Shown here: one piece after another, positions 41,829 to 51,234 of the stretch | Layout of the letters: each line of letters begins with the position of its first letter | Numbering within the stretch: position 1 is the first letter of the stretch | Assembly (NCBI RefSeq): GCF_002796975.1 | Contig: NZ_PEKV01000002.1 | Span: 103,358 to 167,357 of the forward strand | Source: Ferrovibrio sp. | GTDB taxonomy: Bacteria; Pseudomonadota; Alphaproteobacteria; Ferrovibrionales; Ferrovibrionaceae | DNA length: 64,000 bases | Reading direction: 5' to 3' | Made by a program: the position numbers and the translations under genes | The notes under the pieces: generated by a model | Told to the model about the DNA's origin: nothing | What the model saw: only the letters and a program-made list of their open reading frames with translations | The model's database searches: none

Positions 41829-42866
41829 TCAACTCTGATGTGGGGGCCGGATGACGGCTTCGATGCGGCGGATGGTGCCGGTCTGCGACCGCATGACGAT
41901 GGAATTGACCTTGAAGCCGCCGGGCACGCGCTTCACGCCATGCAGCAGCGAACCGTCCGTCACGCCGGTGGCAGCAAAGATCACATCGCCCGAGGCGAGA
42001 TCGGCCAGGGCATATTTGCGGTCCAGCTTGTCGATGCCGAGCCGACGCGCACGGTTACGCTCGTCTTCGTTGCGGAACAGCAGCCGGGCCTGCATCTGGC
42101 CGCCGATGCAGCGCAGGGCCGCTGCCGCCAACACGCCTTCCGGCGCGCCGCCCGAGCCCATGTAGATATCTATGCCGGTGGCCGGATCTGTGGTCGCGAT
42201 AATCCCGGCCACGTCGCCATCGGAAATCAGCGAAATGCGGGCGCCGGTGCCGCGCACCTGGTTGATCAGTTCGGCATGTCGCGGGCGATCCAGGATGCAG
42301 GCTGTGAGTTCGGATACCGCGATACCTTTGGCCTCGGCCAGGCGCTTCAGATTGTCGGCTGGCGTGAGGTCGAGATCGACCACGCCTTCACGCAAGCCGC
42401 CACCGACCGCGATCTTGTCCATGTAGACATCCGGCGCATTCAGGAAGCAGCCGGCATTGGCGAAGGCAATCACGGTGAGCGCGTTGCTGCCACCCTTGGC
42501 AGTGATCGAGGTACCCTCCAGTGGATCGAGCGCGATGTCGATGCGCGGGCCTTTGCCGGTGCCGACCTTCTCGCCGATATAGAGCATCGGCGCCTCGTCG
42601 CGCTCGCCCTCACCGATCACGATGGTGCCGTCGATGGACAGGTCATTCAGCGCGGTGCGCATGGCATCGACAGCGGCCTGGTCGGCCGCCATCTCGTCAC
42701 CCAGGCCGGTCAGTTTGGCGGCGGCGATGGCTGCAGCTTCAGTGACACGCACCACTTCGAGCGTGAGATTGCGCTCGACCGAAATGTTATCTGGCGAGAT
42801 TCTGCCGACCTCCTCGGCCGGCTTCTCAGCTTTCTTCCTTGCCGTCGTCGTCTTGCCTGCGGCCAT
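41829..42866 (-). CDS. glpX: Class II fructose-1,6-bisphosphatase
   Basis: A 345-residue GlpX. Key segments are DGTIVIGEGERDEAPMLYIG, IDIALDPLEGTSITAKGGSN (metal-binding Asp and Glu) and GSGGAPEGVLAAAALRCIGG. It hydrolyses fructose-1,6-bisphosphate in gluconeogenesis. An N-terminal extension of ~20 residues rich in Lys, Ala and Thr (AAGKTTTARKKAEKPAEE) precedes the usual start of the fold and is probably disordered. It starts 9 bp after hom; a glpX next to hom is a common alphaproteobacterial order. Confidence 0.95.
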   Translation of the reverse strand: MAAGKTTTARKKAEKPAEEVGRISPDNISVERNLTLEVVRVTEAAAIAAAKLTGLGDEMAADQAAVDAMRTALNDLSIDGTIVIGEGERDEAPMLYIGEKVGTGKGPRIDIALDPLEGTSITAKGGSNALTVIAFANAGCFLNAPDVYMDKIAVGGGLREGVVDLDLTPADNLKRLAEAKGIAVSELTACILDRPRHAELINQVRGTGARISLISDGDVAGIIATTDPATGIDIYMGSGGAPEGVLAAAALRCIGGQMQARLLFRNEDERNRARRLGIDKLDRKYALADLASGDVIFAATGVTDGSLLHGVKRVPGGFKVNSIVMRSQTGTIRRIEAVIRPPHQS

Positions 42867-42875
42867 GGCCTGTCC

Positions 42876-44195
42876 TCAGAGCGGTTCGATGCGGATCAAT
42901 GCCGGCGCCTGCAGCACCGAGCGCAGTTTGGAAATCTTCTTCATGGCCCGCGCCATGTCGGCCTCGCGCGCCTCATGACTGATCAGCATGACGGCGACTG
43001 GCTGGTTCTCGGCTTCCGACCGGCCGCGCTGCACCAGGCTCTCGATGGAGATCTTCTCGTCGCGCAATACCGCAGACACGTCCGCCAGCACGCCCGGCTG
43101 GTCGCGCACGATCAGGCGGATATAGAAACGCCCCACGTGATCGGCCATTGGCGCGGCCTTGAGCGGCTGCAGCTTCACGGCTGGCACGCCGAAGGCATGC
43201 AGGCGACGCCCGGCCGCGAGATCTGCCAGATCCGCGACCACGGCAGAAGCGGTCGGGTTGCTGCCGGCGCCACGACCTTCAAACATCATACGGCCGACAT
43301 AATCGCCCTCGGCGGCAACAGCATTGAAAACGCCATCGACATGGGCAATCGGCGTGTCGGAGGGCACCATGCAGGGATGCACGCGCTGCTCGATGCCGCG
43401 CGCAGTGCGATGGGCAATCGCCAGCAATTTGATGCGATAACCAAACTCTTTGGCGAACGCGATATCGGTGGCCGAGACGTGGCGGATACCCTCGACATGC
43501 ACGGCCTTGAAATCGACCTGCGTGTTGAAGGCCAGCGAAGTCAGCACCGCCAGCTTGTGCGCCGCGTCGATGCCGTCGACATCGAAACTGGGGTCGGCTT
43601 CGGCATAACCCAGCTGCTGGGCTTCTTTCAGCACGACGCCGAAATCGCGGCCGGTCTGGCGCATTTCGGTCAGGATGTAGTTGCAGGTGCCGTTGAGAAT
43701 ACCGGTGATGCGTTCGATGCGGTTGCCGACCAGGCCTTCGCGCAACGCCTTCAAGATCGGGATACCGCCAGCGACCGCGGCCTCGAAAGCCAACGGGGCG
43801 TCTTTGGTTTCGGCCATCGCGGCCAGCTTGCTGCCATGCATGGCCAGCAGCGCTTTGTTGGCGGTGACCACGCCCTTGCCGGCTTTCAACGCGGCTTCCA
43901 CCAGTGCGCGTGCCTTGCCTTCGGAGCCACCGATCAGTTCGACGACAACTTCGACTTCGGGATCGCCGACCAGGTCGAGCGCATCGGCATACCAGCGCCA
44001 GCTACCCTTCGGCATGTCGCGCTTCTTGCGCTTGTCGCGTGCCGACACGGCAACAACCTTGATCGGACGGCCCGCGCGGGCCGCCAGCATGCCGGCCTGC
44101 CTGTCGAGCAGCCGCACAACACCCGCGCCGACCACGCCAAGACCGGCGATGCCGACCTTCAGCGGTGCCGCCGACTTCACATACGCCTTAGTCAT
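42876..44195 (-). CDS. hom: Homoserine dehydrogenase
   Basis: A 439-residue homoserine dehydrogenase with the NAD(P) Rossmann motif VGIAGLGVVGAGVVRLLD near residues 14-31, VTANKALLAMHG, the catalytic-region segment GGIPILKALREGLVGNRIER with GILNGTCNYILTEM, and ADPSFDVDGIDAAHKLAVLT. A C-terminal ACT domain (RLIVRDQPGVLADVSAVLRD) points to allosteric control by threonine. It reduces aspartate semialdehyde to homoserine on the way to threonine and methionine. It overlaps the aminotransferase gene by 8 bp. Confidence 0.97.
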   Translation of the reverse strand: MTKAYVKSAAPLKVGIAGLGVVGAGVVRLLDRQAGMLAARAGRPIKVVAVSARDKRKKRDMPKGSWRWYADALDLVGDPEVEVVVELIGGSEGKARALVEAALKAGKGVVTANKALLAMHGSKLAAMAETKDAPLAFEAAVAGGIPILKALREGLVGNRIERITGILNGTCNYILTEMRQTGRDFGVVLKEAQQLGYAEADPSFDVDGIDAAHKLAVLTSLAFNTQVDFKAVHVEGIRHVSATDIAFAKEFGYRIKLLAIAHRTARGIEQRVHPCMVPSDTPIAHVDGVFNAVAAEGDYVGRMMFEGRGAGSNPTASAVVADLADLAAGRRLHAFGVPAVKLQPLKAAPMADHVGRFYIRLIVRDQPGVLADVSAVLRDEKISIESLVQRGRSEAENQPVAVMLISHEAREADMARAMKKISKLRSVLQAPALIRIEPL

Positions 44196-45408
44196 TGGCC
44201 GCCGCCTTCGCCGAAGACTCCGGCAGGTTCGAAGGTGTCGCCAGCAGCTTCTTGATGTTCTTCACCGCCTGGCGGGTGCGATGCTCGTTTTCCACAAAGG
44301 CCAAGCGCACGAAATTGTCGCCATGCTCGCCGAAGCCGATGCCGGGTGCGACCGCGACTTCCGCTTCGCGCAGCAGCAGCTTGGAGAATTCCACCGAGCC
44401 GAGATGCGCATAGCGCTCGGGGATCGGCGCCCAGCAGAACATCGAGGCATTCGGCATCGGGATATTCCAGCCCGCGGCCTGCAGCCCTTTCACCAGCACG
44501 TCGCGGCGCGACTTGTAGGTCTGGCGGATTTCCTCGACGCAATCCTGCGGGCCATTCAGCGCCGCGGTGGCCGCCACCTGGATCGGTGTGAAGGCTCCGT
44601 AATCCAGATACGACTTCATGCGCGCCAGCGCACCGATCAGCGCCGGATTGCCGGCGCCGAAACCAATGCGCCAGCCCGGCATGTTGTAGGTCTTCGACAG
44701 CGAGGTGAATTCGATGGCGACATCCTTGGCGCCCTTCACCTGCAGGATCGACGGCGGCGGATTGCCGTCAAAATAGATCTCCGAATAGGCGAGATCGGAA
44801 ATGATCCACATATTGCGCTTCCTGGCGTAGTCGACCATCGCCTCGTAGAAGCTGAGATCGACGGTCATCGCCGTGGGATTGGCCGGGAAGCTGACGATCA
44901 GCGCAATCGGCTTGGGCACACTGTGCTGGTAGGCGCGCTCCAGACCGGCAAAGAAGTCGATGCCCGGACCGATCTGCACGCTGCGCACATTGGCGCCGGC
45001 GATCACGAAGCCGAAGGCATGCATCGGATAGCTGGGATTGGGCACCAGCACGGTGTCGCCCGGCGCGGAGATCGCCATGGCGAGGTTGGCCAGACCTTCC
45101 TTCGAGCCGAGCGTGACGATGGCTTCCTTCTCGGGGTCGAGTTCGACACCGAAGCGGCGGCCGTAATAGTTCGACAGTGCCTTGCGCAGACCCGGCACGC
45201 CGCGGCTGGACGAGTAACGATGCGCTTTCGGATTGGTGGCAGCTTCCACCAGCTTGGCGACGATATGCGGCGGCGTGGCGTTGTCGGGATTGCCCATGCC
45301 GAAATCGATGATGTCCTCGCCGCGGGCGCGTGCGGCGGCCTTCATACGGTTCACTTCCTCGAACACGTAGGGCGGCAGGCGCTTGATGCGGTAGAACTCG
45401 GTATCCAT
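44188..45408 (-). CDS. Class I/II PLP aminotransferase (AlaC-like)
   Basis: A 406-residue fold-type I aminotransferase. The PLP-binding Lys239 lies in FTSLSKTYNMPGWRIGFGAG. Other family parts are DFGMGNPDNATPPHIVAKLV, RYSSSRGVPGLRKALSNYY, LVPNPSYPMHAFGFVIAGAN, and FPANPTAMTVDLSFYE, with the Arg of FVRLAFVENEHR near the end. It most resembles glutamate-pyruvate transaminases of the AlaC type; LL-diaminopimelate aminotransferase is the close alternative. Its place before hom suggests a role in alanine or aspartate-family metabolism. It is first in the four-gene minus-strand unit. Confidence 0.92.
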   Translation of the reverse strand: MDTEFYRIKRLPPYVFEEVNRMKAAARARGEDIIDFGMGNPDNATPPHIVAKLVEAATNPKAHRYSSSRGVPGLRKALSNYYGRRFGVELDPEKEAIVTLGSKEGLANLAMAISAPGDTVLVPNPSYPMHAFGFVIAGANVRSVQIGPGIDFFAGLERAYQHSVPKPIALIVSFPANPTAMTVDLSFYEAMVDYARKRNMWIISDLAYSEIYFDGNPPPSILQVKGAKDVAIEFTSLSKTYNMPGWRIGFGAGNPALIGALARMKSYLDYGAFTPIQVAATAALNGPQDCVEEIRQTYKSRRDVLVKGLQAAGWNIPMPNASMFCWAPIPERYAHLGSVEFSKLLLREAEVAVAPGIGFGEHGDNFVRLAFVENEHRTRQAVKNIKKLLATPSNLPESSAKAAAND

Positions 45409-45510
45409 GGTCTTTGTCCAGTACGGGGAATGTAAAACTAGGGTCCAGTTGCACGAAGGCGCGGCAGCTTTTCGCCCCGCGCCCCCGCTTCAGCCTCAGT
45501 CGAAATCCGT

Positions 45511-46497
45511 TCAGTTCACGAGATAGATTTCAACCCTGCGGCTGTAGTCGTCGGCGGCGCCCCCGGCATAGCCTGCCGGAGGCGCGGTGGTAGCGGCCGC
45601 GATCTGTGCTGCGCCGTTGCGACGCAGTTCGGCAGACACATTGTCGGTGCGGCGCTGCGCCAGGCCAGTCGCGGTCTGGCTGGGATAGGTCACCACCTTC
45701 AGGTTCCCCTTGGCACCCAGCCCCTTGTAATACTCGGCCACCCGCTTGATCAGCGCCTTGTCGTCATTGCCCAGATTGCTGGCGCCATTGCCGAAACGCA
45801 CGATCGCCAGCAGCTGCTGCGACCCCGGCAGCGTCACCGGGCTGTAGCTCGCGCCCTGTGGCTGCGCCAGACCAGGCGGCAGCGAGGTGGCACCGGACTG
45901 CGCCAGGCTCTGCGAGAAGGTGTCGACGCCCTGCGGCGCGGCCGTCTGCACCGGGGCCTGCTGGCCTTGCGGCGGCAGAGGTGCCTGGGTCACCGCGGTC
46001 ACCCCCGGCTGCTGCTGGGCCGTACGCGGAGCCGGCTCGACGGCACCGCGCGGCAGCGGCTGCTGATTGGCAGGCGGCAACTGGGTCACCGGCTGGCGCG
46101 GGGCCGGCGGCGGCGTGTTGCTGTCGGCCGGACGGGCGCGGAGCTCTTCGTCGGTATAGCGGGCATTGGCGCGGTCGGCGGCCAGGCTGTCGACGGCCTG
46201 ACGGCGCTCGCTGCCGGCCGACATCTCAACTGGTTTCGGCGGGACACGGGCCAGATTGGGGAAGCGGTCGGCATTGGTGCCGGCATCCTTCGCAATATTG
46301 CCGCTCGGCACCGGGGCCGCATCCGCGTCATCGCCGCCAAACCAGCCGGTCGGATCCTTCCATTCGGTTGGGTCCGCCCAGCTGCCGCAGCCCGCCAGGC
46401 CGAGCATGGCGACCAGCAATGCTGCGGCAGTCATGCTGCGCAGCATCAAACCGCCCGGCGCCGCTGCGCTGGCGGAGGTCTTGCCGATCAGAACCAT
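45511..46497 (-). CDS. OmpA-like lipoprotein with proline/glutamine-rich linker
   Basis: A 328-residue exported lipoprotein. The signal ends in lipobox LGLAGC; GGGGGG before ATG 46497 favours this start, though an in-frame ATG at 46446 gives a shorter signal. Residues about 110-230 are a Pro/Gln/Ala-rich, probably disordered linker. The C-terminal ~100 residues resemble an OmpA peptidoglycan-binding domain (LAIVRFGNGASNLGNDDKAL; LAQRRTDNVSAELRRNGAAQ; DDYSRRVEIYLVN), although the domain is divergent. It would tether the outer membrane to the wall. It is divergent from phaC. Confidence 0.82.
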   Translation of the reverse strand: MVLIGKTSASAAAPGGLMLRSMTAAALLVAMLGLAGCGSWADPTEWKDPTGWFGGDDADAAPVPSGNIAKDAGTNADRFPNLARVPPKPVEMSAGSERRQAVDSLAADRANARYTDEELRARPADSNTPPPAPRQPVTQLPPANQQPLPRGAVEPAPRTAQQQPGVTAVTQAPLPPQGQQAPVQTAAPQGVDTFSQSLAQSGATSLPPGLAQPQGASYSPVTLPGSQQLLAIVRFGNGASNLGNDDKALIKRVAEYYKGLGAKGNLKVVTYPSQTATGLAQRRTDNVSAELRRNGAAQIAAATTAPPAGYAGGAADDYSRRVEIYLVN

Positions 46498-46660
46498 CCG
46501 AACCCCCCTGAAACACTAAAAATCAGCCTCTCGCCTGCAGCCGGCCCTTCGGCCTTGCGGGGCGATTCCCTATCCCGTAACCTCAATCCGTAGCGTAGAA
46601 ATCCGGCCGAAAACCGGAATCGCGCGACGAGGAAACGGCCCCGAGAATAAGGACTGTCGG

Positions 46661-48511
46661 ATGGCGAAGCAACCGGACAGTGGCAAACCGGACACCGACG
46701 TCAAATTGCCCGATCCGGCCGTCTGGGCCCGGAATTGGGCCCGGATTACTGAGCAAAGTCAGAAGCTGATGGCAGATATGGCTGTCCGGCAGCAGGCCGA
46801 GCCCGGCCCTGCCCCGGCCGCAGGCTCCCTGACCGGCCCGGTCAACCCCGATCCGCTGAATGTCGGCGGCGCCTTCCTGGAGGTCGCCCATCACCTGATG
46901 GCCGACCCGGCCAAGCTGGCGGATGCCCAGATGAAGCTGTGGCAGGACTACGCCAAGCTCTGGGCCAACACCACCGACCGTTTCCTCGGCCGCCCGGCTG
47001 CCCCCGTCGTGGAGCCCGACAAGGGCGACAAGCGCTTCAAGGATGCCGGGTGGCAGGACGGCCCGGTCTTCGACTTCCTGAAACAATCCTACCTGCTGAC
47101 CTCGCGCTGGGTGCAATCCACCATGAGTCAGGCCGAGGGCGTCGACCCCAAGGTTGCGCGCAAGGCCGAGTTCTACGCCAAACAGTTCCTCGATGCGCTG
47201 TCACCGTCGAACTTCGTACTCACCAATCCGGAGGTGATGCGCGCCACCATTGAGAGCAGCGGCGAGAACCTGGTGAAGGGCTGGGAGAATCTGGTCGAGG
47301 ATATCGAGCGCGGCCACGGCAAACTCGCCGTCAAGATGGTAGATGCCAAGGCCTTCACCGTCGGCGAGACCATCGCCACCGCGCCGGGCCAGGTGGTCTA
47401 CCAGAACGACCTGATGCAGTTGCTGCAGTTCGAGCCGACCACCAAACAGGTCTACAAACGGCCGCTGTTCATCGTGCCGCCCTGGATAAACAAATATTAC
47501 ATCCTCGACCTGAAGCCGCAGAATTCCTTCATCCGCTGGATGGTCGACAAGGGCTATACCGTCTTCGTCGTCTCCTGGAACCAGCCGGACGAAAACACGG
47601 CCGACAAAACCTTCGAGAGCTACATGCGCGAAGGCATCCTCGAAGGGCTGGATGCCGTGAAGAAGGCGACCGGCGAGGACGAGGTCACCGCCATCGGCTA
47701 CTGCATCGGCGGCACGCTGATGGCCGCCACGCTGGCCTGGATGGCGCAGAAGAAGATCGACCGCATCAAGGCGGTCACCTTCTTTGCCGCCCAGGTGGAT
47801 TTCACCGAAGCCGGCGAACTTAGCGTCTTCACCGACGAAGATACGGTGAAGCATCTGGAAAACCTGATGTCGGAAAAGGGCTATCTCGATGGCAGCGAGA
47901 TGGCGACCACCTTCAACATGCTGCGCGCCAACGACCTGATCTGGTCTTTCGTGGTGAACAACTACCTGCTGGGCAAGGAACCCTTCCCCTTCGACCTGCT
48001 GTACTGGAATTCCGACTGCACGCGCATGCCGGCCAAGATGCACAGTTTCTACCTGCGCAATATGTATCAGAAGAATCTGCTGTCGCAGCCGGGCCAGCTG
48101 GAACTGGCCGGCGAGAAGCTCGACCTGCGCCAGATCAGGATTCCGGTCTATCTGCAGGCCAGCAAGGACGATCACATTGCGCCCTATCGCTCGGTTTACA
48201 AGGCGACGCAGCTCTATGGCGGGCCAGTGCGTTTCATGATGGCAGGTTCGGGGCATATCGCCGGCGTGATCAACCACCCGGATGCGAAGAAATACCAGCA
48301 CTGGCTCAACGACACGAAAACCAATCCGCCGAATGTCGAGGACTGGATCAAGGGCGCGAAGGAATATCCCGGTTCCTGGTGGGATGACTGGGACAAATGG
48401 CTGGCACCGAAATCCGGCGAGAAGGTGCCGGCGCGCAAACCGGGCGATGGCAAGCTGAAGGTGATCGAGCCCGCGCCGGGCAGTTATGTGAAAAAGCGGA
48501 TCGTGGACTGA
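46661..48511 (+). CDS. phaC: Class I poly(3-hydroxyalkanoate) synthase
   Basis: A 616-residue PHA synthase polymerising hydroxyacyl-CoA at granule surfaces. Catalytic Cys348 sits in the lipase-like box AIGYCIGGTLMAATLAW; the Asp is in YLQASKDDHIAPYRS and the His in MMAGSGHIAGVINHP. The N-terminal domain (ARNWARITEQSQKLMADMAV) and the segment RPLFIVPPWINKYYILDLKP are typical of class I. AAGGA lies 8 bp before the ATG. No phaA, phaB or phasin gene is adjacent in this window. It is divergent from the OmpA-like lipoprotein. Confidence 0.97.
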   Translation: MAKQPDSGKPDTDVKLPDPAVWARNWARITEQSQKLMADMAVRQQAEPGPAPAAGSLTGPVNPDPLNVGGAFLEVAHHLMADPAKLADAQMKLWQDYAKLWANTTDRFLGRPAAPVVEPDKGDKRFKDAGWQDGPVFDFLKQSYLLTSRWVQSTMSQAEGVDPKVARKAEFYAKQFLDALSPSNFVLTNPEVMRATIESSGENLVKGWENLVEDIERGHGKLAVKMVDAKAFTVGETIATAPGQVVYQNDLMQLLQFEPTTKQVYKRPLFIVPPWINKYYILDLKPQNSFIRWMVDKGYTVFVVSWNQPDENTADKTFESYMREGILEGLDAVKKATGEDEVTAIGYCIGGTLMAATLAWMAQKKIDRIKAVTFFAAQVDFTEAGELSVFTDEDTVKHLENLMSEKGYLDGSEMATTFNMLRANDLIWSFVVNNYLLGKEPFPFDLLYWNSDCTRMPAKMHSFYLRNMYQKNLLSQPGQLELAGEKLDLRQIRIPVYLQASKDDHIAPYRSVYKATQLYGGPVRFMMAGSGHIAGVINHPDAKKYQHWLNDTKTNPPNVEDWIKGAKEYPGSWWDDWDKWLAPKSGEKVPARKPGDGKLKVIEPAPGSYVKKRIVD

Positions 48512-48577
48512 CGCGCACCCACTGCCCTCCAGTGCCAAGCCCGGCCATGACAATTTGGAAAGAAGGAACACCCCACC

Positions 48578-49222
48578 ATGCTCGCGCTCATCGACGTCAC
48601 CTTCAATTTCACCACGCTGGGCGACAAGGCGCAGCAGCTTGTGCGCGCCGAATGGGACGAGGAAGAACGTCTACTCGCGAAAGGCCAGTTCGTCGGCATC
48701 TGGCGCAAGGCGAATGGCATGGGCACGATGTTCATTATCGACATGCCGAACAACGAGGCAGTCGGCAACCAGGTGCGCGCCATGCCACTCTATCCGTATT
48801 TCACGGATGTGAAGGTCACGCCGCTGATCAGCCATCCGAACTTCCCGCAGTTTGCCCGCGCGCCACAGGCGCATGAAAAGCCGGACAGCAAGCCGAAGCC
48901 GGATAGCAACCTGTTCCTCTGCGATGTGCGGATCGAATACGCGCGCGCCGGCGACCGGTTCAAGGAACTGGTGCAGGCCGAATGGCGCGAGTCCGAGACG
49001 ATGCTGGCCAAGTACCAGCTGGTCGGCATCTGGCGTCGTGCCAATGCACTCGGCACCTTTGTGCTGTGGAACCTGCCCGATGCCGATGCGGTGGCGACGA
49101 CGCTGCGCGGCATGCCGCTGTATCCCTGCTTCACCAAGGTGGACGTCATCCCGCTGGCGCTGCATCCCAACTTCCCGCAGTTCGCCCGCCCCGCCGAGAC
49201 GCACGAGAAGCCGGCGGCGTAA
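48578..49222 (+). CDS. Muconolactone isomerase-like protein with two tandem domains
   Basis: A 214-residue protein formed by two copies of a ~90-residue muconolactone delta-isomerase-like (ferredoxin-fold) domain joined by a charged linker ([13 protein letters not shown]). The copies align closely: [20 protein letters not shown] with [20 protein letters not shown], and both end PNFPQFAR. Natural muconolactone isomerase is ~96 residues and acts in the catechol branch of the beta-ketoadipate pathway, but no other catechol gene is nearby. Function is uncertain; it may bind or isomerise another lactone. It starts 66 bp after phaC. Confidence 0.82.
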   Translation: MLALIDVTFNFTTLGDKAQQLVRAEWDEEERLLAKGQFVGIWRKANGMGTMFIIDMPNNEAVGNQVRAMPLYPYFTDVKVTPLISHPNFPQFARAPQAHEKPDSKPKPDSNLFLCDVRIEYARAGDRFKELVQAEWRESETMLAKYQLVGIWRRANALGTFVLWNLPDADAVATTLRGMPLYPCFTKVDVIPLALHPNFPQFARPAETHEKPAA

Positions 49223-49224
49223 AT

Positions 49225-49701
49225 TTGCACCCCTGCCCCTGTCAGTCCGGCCAGTCTTTCGAGGCCTGCTGCGGTCCGATCCTGGCCGGTACGCCGGCGC
49301 CAACTGCGCTGGCGCTGATGCGCTCGCGCTACACTGCCTATGCACATGGCGATGTGGCACATCTGGCGCGCACCTTGGCGCCGGAACATCGCGCCGGCTT
49401 CGACACGGCCGATGTCAGTGTCGGCATGCGCGAGACGCAGTGGCTCGGGCTGGAGATTCTCGACACGGAAGCTGGCGGCGCAGAGGACAGCAGCGGCATT
49501 GTTGAATTCGTCGCGCGGTTTCAGGCGCAAGGTCAAACCCGCGCCCTGCACGAACGCTCGCGCTTCCGCCGCGACACGGACGGCAGCTGGGTCTATGTCG
49601 ATGGTGAGACGGCTTTGCAGCCGGTGAAGAAACCCGGCCGCAACGACCCCTGCCCCTGCGGCTCAGGCAAGAAGTTCAAGCAATGCTGCGGGCGGACGTA
49701 G
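49225..49701 (+). CDS. YchJ-like SEC-C motif protein
   Basis: A 158-residue YchJ/UPF0225-type protein. It begins almost directly with the zinc-binding motif [14 protein letters not shown] and ends with a second copy [14 protein letters not shown]; between them is the NTF2-like YchJ domain ([40 protein letters not shown]). SEC-C motifs resemble the SecA zinc-binding tail that contacts SecB and ribosomes. No ATG is available: the TTG at 49225, 2 bp after the upstream stop, is the likely start, implying translational coupling to the isomerase-like gene. Function of the family is not well known. Confidence 0.85.
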   Translation: MHPCPCQSGQSFEACCGPILAGTPAPTALALMRSRYTAYAHGDVAHLARTLAPEHRAGFDTADVSVGMRETQWLGLEILDTEAGGAEDSSGIVEFVARFQAQGQTRALHERSRFRRDTDGSWVYVDGETALQPVKKPGRNDPCPCGSGKKFKQCCGRT

Positions 49702-49731
49702 ATACGCCGCTATATGCTGGATCGCGGAGAA

Positions 49732-50239
49732 CTAGAAAGTCTCCGGCTTTTCCATGATCAATTCACCGTCGCATGTAAAAGAGATGATCTGGCCCTGCCA
49801 TGCGTGCAGGCTCCATGGGTCATCATCTGGTTCTGCATAACCTGCGGGTCTAATCAGAAGTTCTCCGCCCATGTCGAACTTCAGGATAGTGGAGTGCAAA
49901 ATTGCCCCCTGTCCCGCGTGTACGAGCCTCTGACCATCAAACTCCAGAAGAGTCGCAGCCAGCGTTTGCTCACTGGCATCACGGCTTATGGCCTTGCAGT
50001 GACAGTCGTGACCTCCCAGTCACAATGCTGTACCCAGAAATGCCAGTCGCCGCATAAATGCACCTTGCGCCGTGCAAGATGACGCCGGGTTTCCTCCGGA
50101 GCATCTGCATGGGTTTCCGCCGGCCCACGACATCGAGATGTGGTGCACCGAATTCCATCGTCAGAAAAGTGCCGTGCCCCTTCCGGACTGACCAGACCAA
50201 TTGCCCGATCAGAGGCCGGAATACGGATTCCAACGTCAT
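49732..50239 (-). pseudogene. Conserved hypothetical gene broken by two single-base deletions
   Basis: Three frames on the minus strand join into one protein. The start reads MTLESVFRPLIGQLVWSVRK and GHGTFLTMEFGAPHLDV. A second frame gives EETRRHLARRKVHLCGDWHF and WVQHCDWEV. A third gives CKAISRDASEQTLAATLLEF, then AGYAEPDDDPWSLHAWQGQI and a normal stop. One extra base after the GTC codon at each junction (near 50125 and 50000) restores an unbroken 169-residue frame; 508 plus 2 bases is exactly 170 codons. The ATG lies 2 bp after the SDR stop, so it was the second gene of that operon. It is a recent pseudogene or two sequencing deletions. The intact protein resembles an uncharacterised soluble family. 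Confidence 0.75.
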
Positions 50240-50241
50240 CG

Positions 50242-51030
50242 TCAGCTGTTCTTCTTCTGCGCCCGCATCGTCGGCAGACCGATACCAGTGCTGTCAAACC
50301 CGCCATCGACGCACAGCACCTGCCCGGTGACGAAGCTGGCCTGGTCGCTGCACAGGAAATAGATCGCATTGGCGAGTTCGCTTTCCAGACCGTAGCGATT
50401 CAGCGGCATGTGGTCGTGATAGTCGGCGCGGATTTCCGGCGTGTGCACCGCCACCGCCATCGCCGTGTTCACCGGGCCGGGCGCCACTGCGTTCACGCGG
50501 ATGCCGTATTCGCCGAGTTCGGCCGCCTGCTGCTTGGTCAGATGCGCAAGGCCGGCCTTGCTGGTGCCGTAAGCGACGCGCAAGGTCGAAGCGCGCAGGC
50601 CCGAGATCGATGTGATGTTGACAATGGCACCACCGCCCTGGTCGCGCATCAGCCCTGCTGTGGCCTGCGTCATCAGGAAGGGGCCGGTCAGGTTGACGGC
50701 CATGACCTTCTGCCAGTCATCCAGGGTCACCTCCAGGATCGGCTTGAAGATGGCGATGCCGGCATTGTTCACCAATGCGTCGATGCGACCGAACTTGTCC
50801 CTGGCCTTCTGCACGGCCTCCTGAACATCGGAAGGGTCGGACACATCGGCGCGGATGGTCAGGATCATCTCGGGATTGCCGAGGCCCTTTGCCGCCTCCT
50901 CCAGCACATCGCCGAGGATATCGAGCATCACGACGCGCCAACCCTCGTCGAGGAATTTCGTCGCGGCCGCCAGACCCAGACCGCGCGCCGCACCGGTGAC
51001 AAAGGCAACCTTGTTGGTGACGACGGACAT
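50242..51030 (-). CDS. Short-chain dehydrogenase/reductase
   Basis: A 262-residue classical SDR. The cofactor motif TGAARGLG lies near residues 12-19, NNAG near 88-91, the catalytic Ser in VNITSISGLRAS and the YxxxK pair in AYGTSKAGLAHL. Asp in VVMLDILGD after strand 2 suggests preference for NAD(H). The C-terminal CVDGGF motif is present. The substrate is unknown. It is followed after 2 bp by the frameshifted gene and faces the PAS protein gene across a 204 bp divergent region. Confidence 0.92.
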   Translation of the reverse strand: MSVVTNKVAFVTGAARGLGLAAATKFLDEGWRVVMLDILGDVLEEAAKGLGNPEMILTIRADVSDPSDVQEAVQKARDKFGRIDALVNNAGIAIFKPILEVTLDDWQKVMAVNLTGPFLMTQATAGLMRDQGGGAIVNITSISGLRASTLRVAYGTSKAGLAHLTKQQAAELGEYGIRVNAVAPGPVNTAMAVAVHTPEIRADYHDHMPLNRYGLESELANAIYFLCSDQASFVTGQVLCVDGGFDSTGIGLPTMRAQKKNS

Positions 51031-51079
51031 GCTGCACTTCCCCCATCTTTATGCTGCGCAAAAAAACTAGCCCGATAAG

Positions 51080-51089
51080 CGGTATACCG
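51080..51089. promoter_or_regulatory. Palindrome CGGTATACCG in the SDR/PAS divergent region
   Basis: A perfect 10-bp palindrome 50 bp upstream of the SDR start. A second one, TACCC-TTC-GGGTA, lies at 51123-51135. Either could be an operator for one or both divergent genes; no dedicated regulator gene is adjacent. Confidence 0.3.
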
Positions 51090-51234
51090 ACCAGTGGCAG
51101 CAGGGTGGAAAATCCCTGTCTTTACCCTTCGGGTAGGCTGACAGAATCATCCATTTGCGGTATCCTCAGGCGAAACATACCGGATGTTGGGTCGACAGCC
51201 GGGTGTTTCCGACCGGGGGTAGTGAAACAACTGC

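Noticed and set aside
41838..44255. Plus-strand frame of 805 codons across glpX and hom
   Set aside because: Runs opposite two enzymes with intact catalytic motifs; typical high-GC antisense frame.
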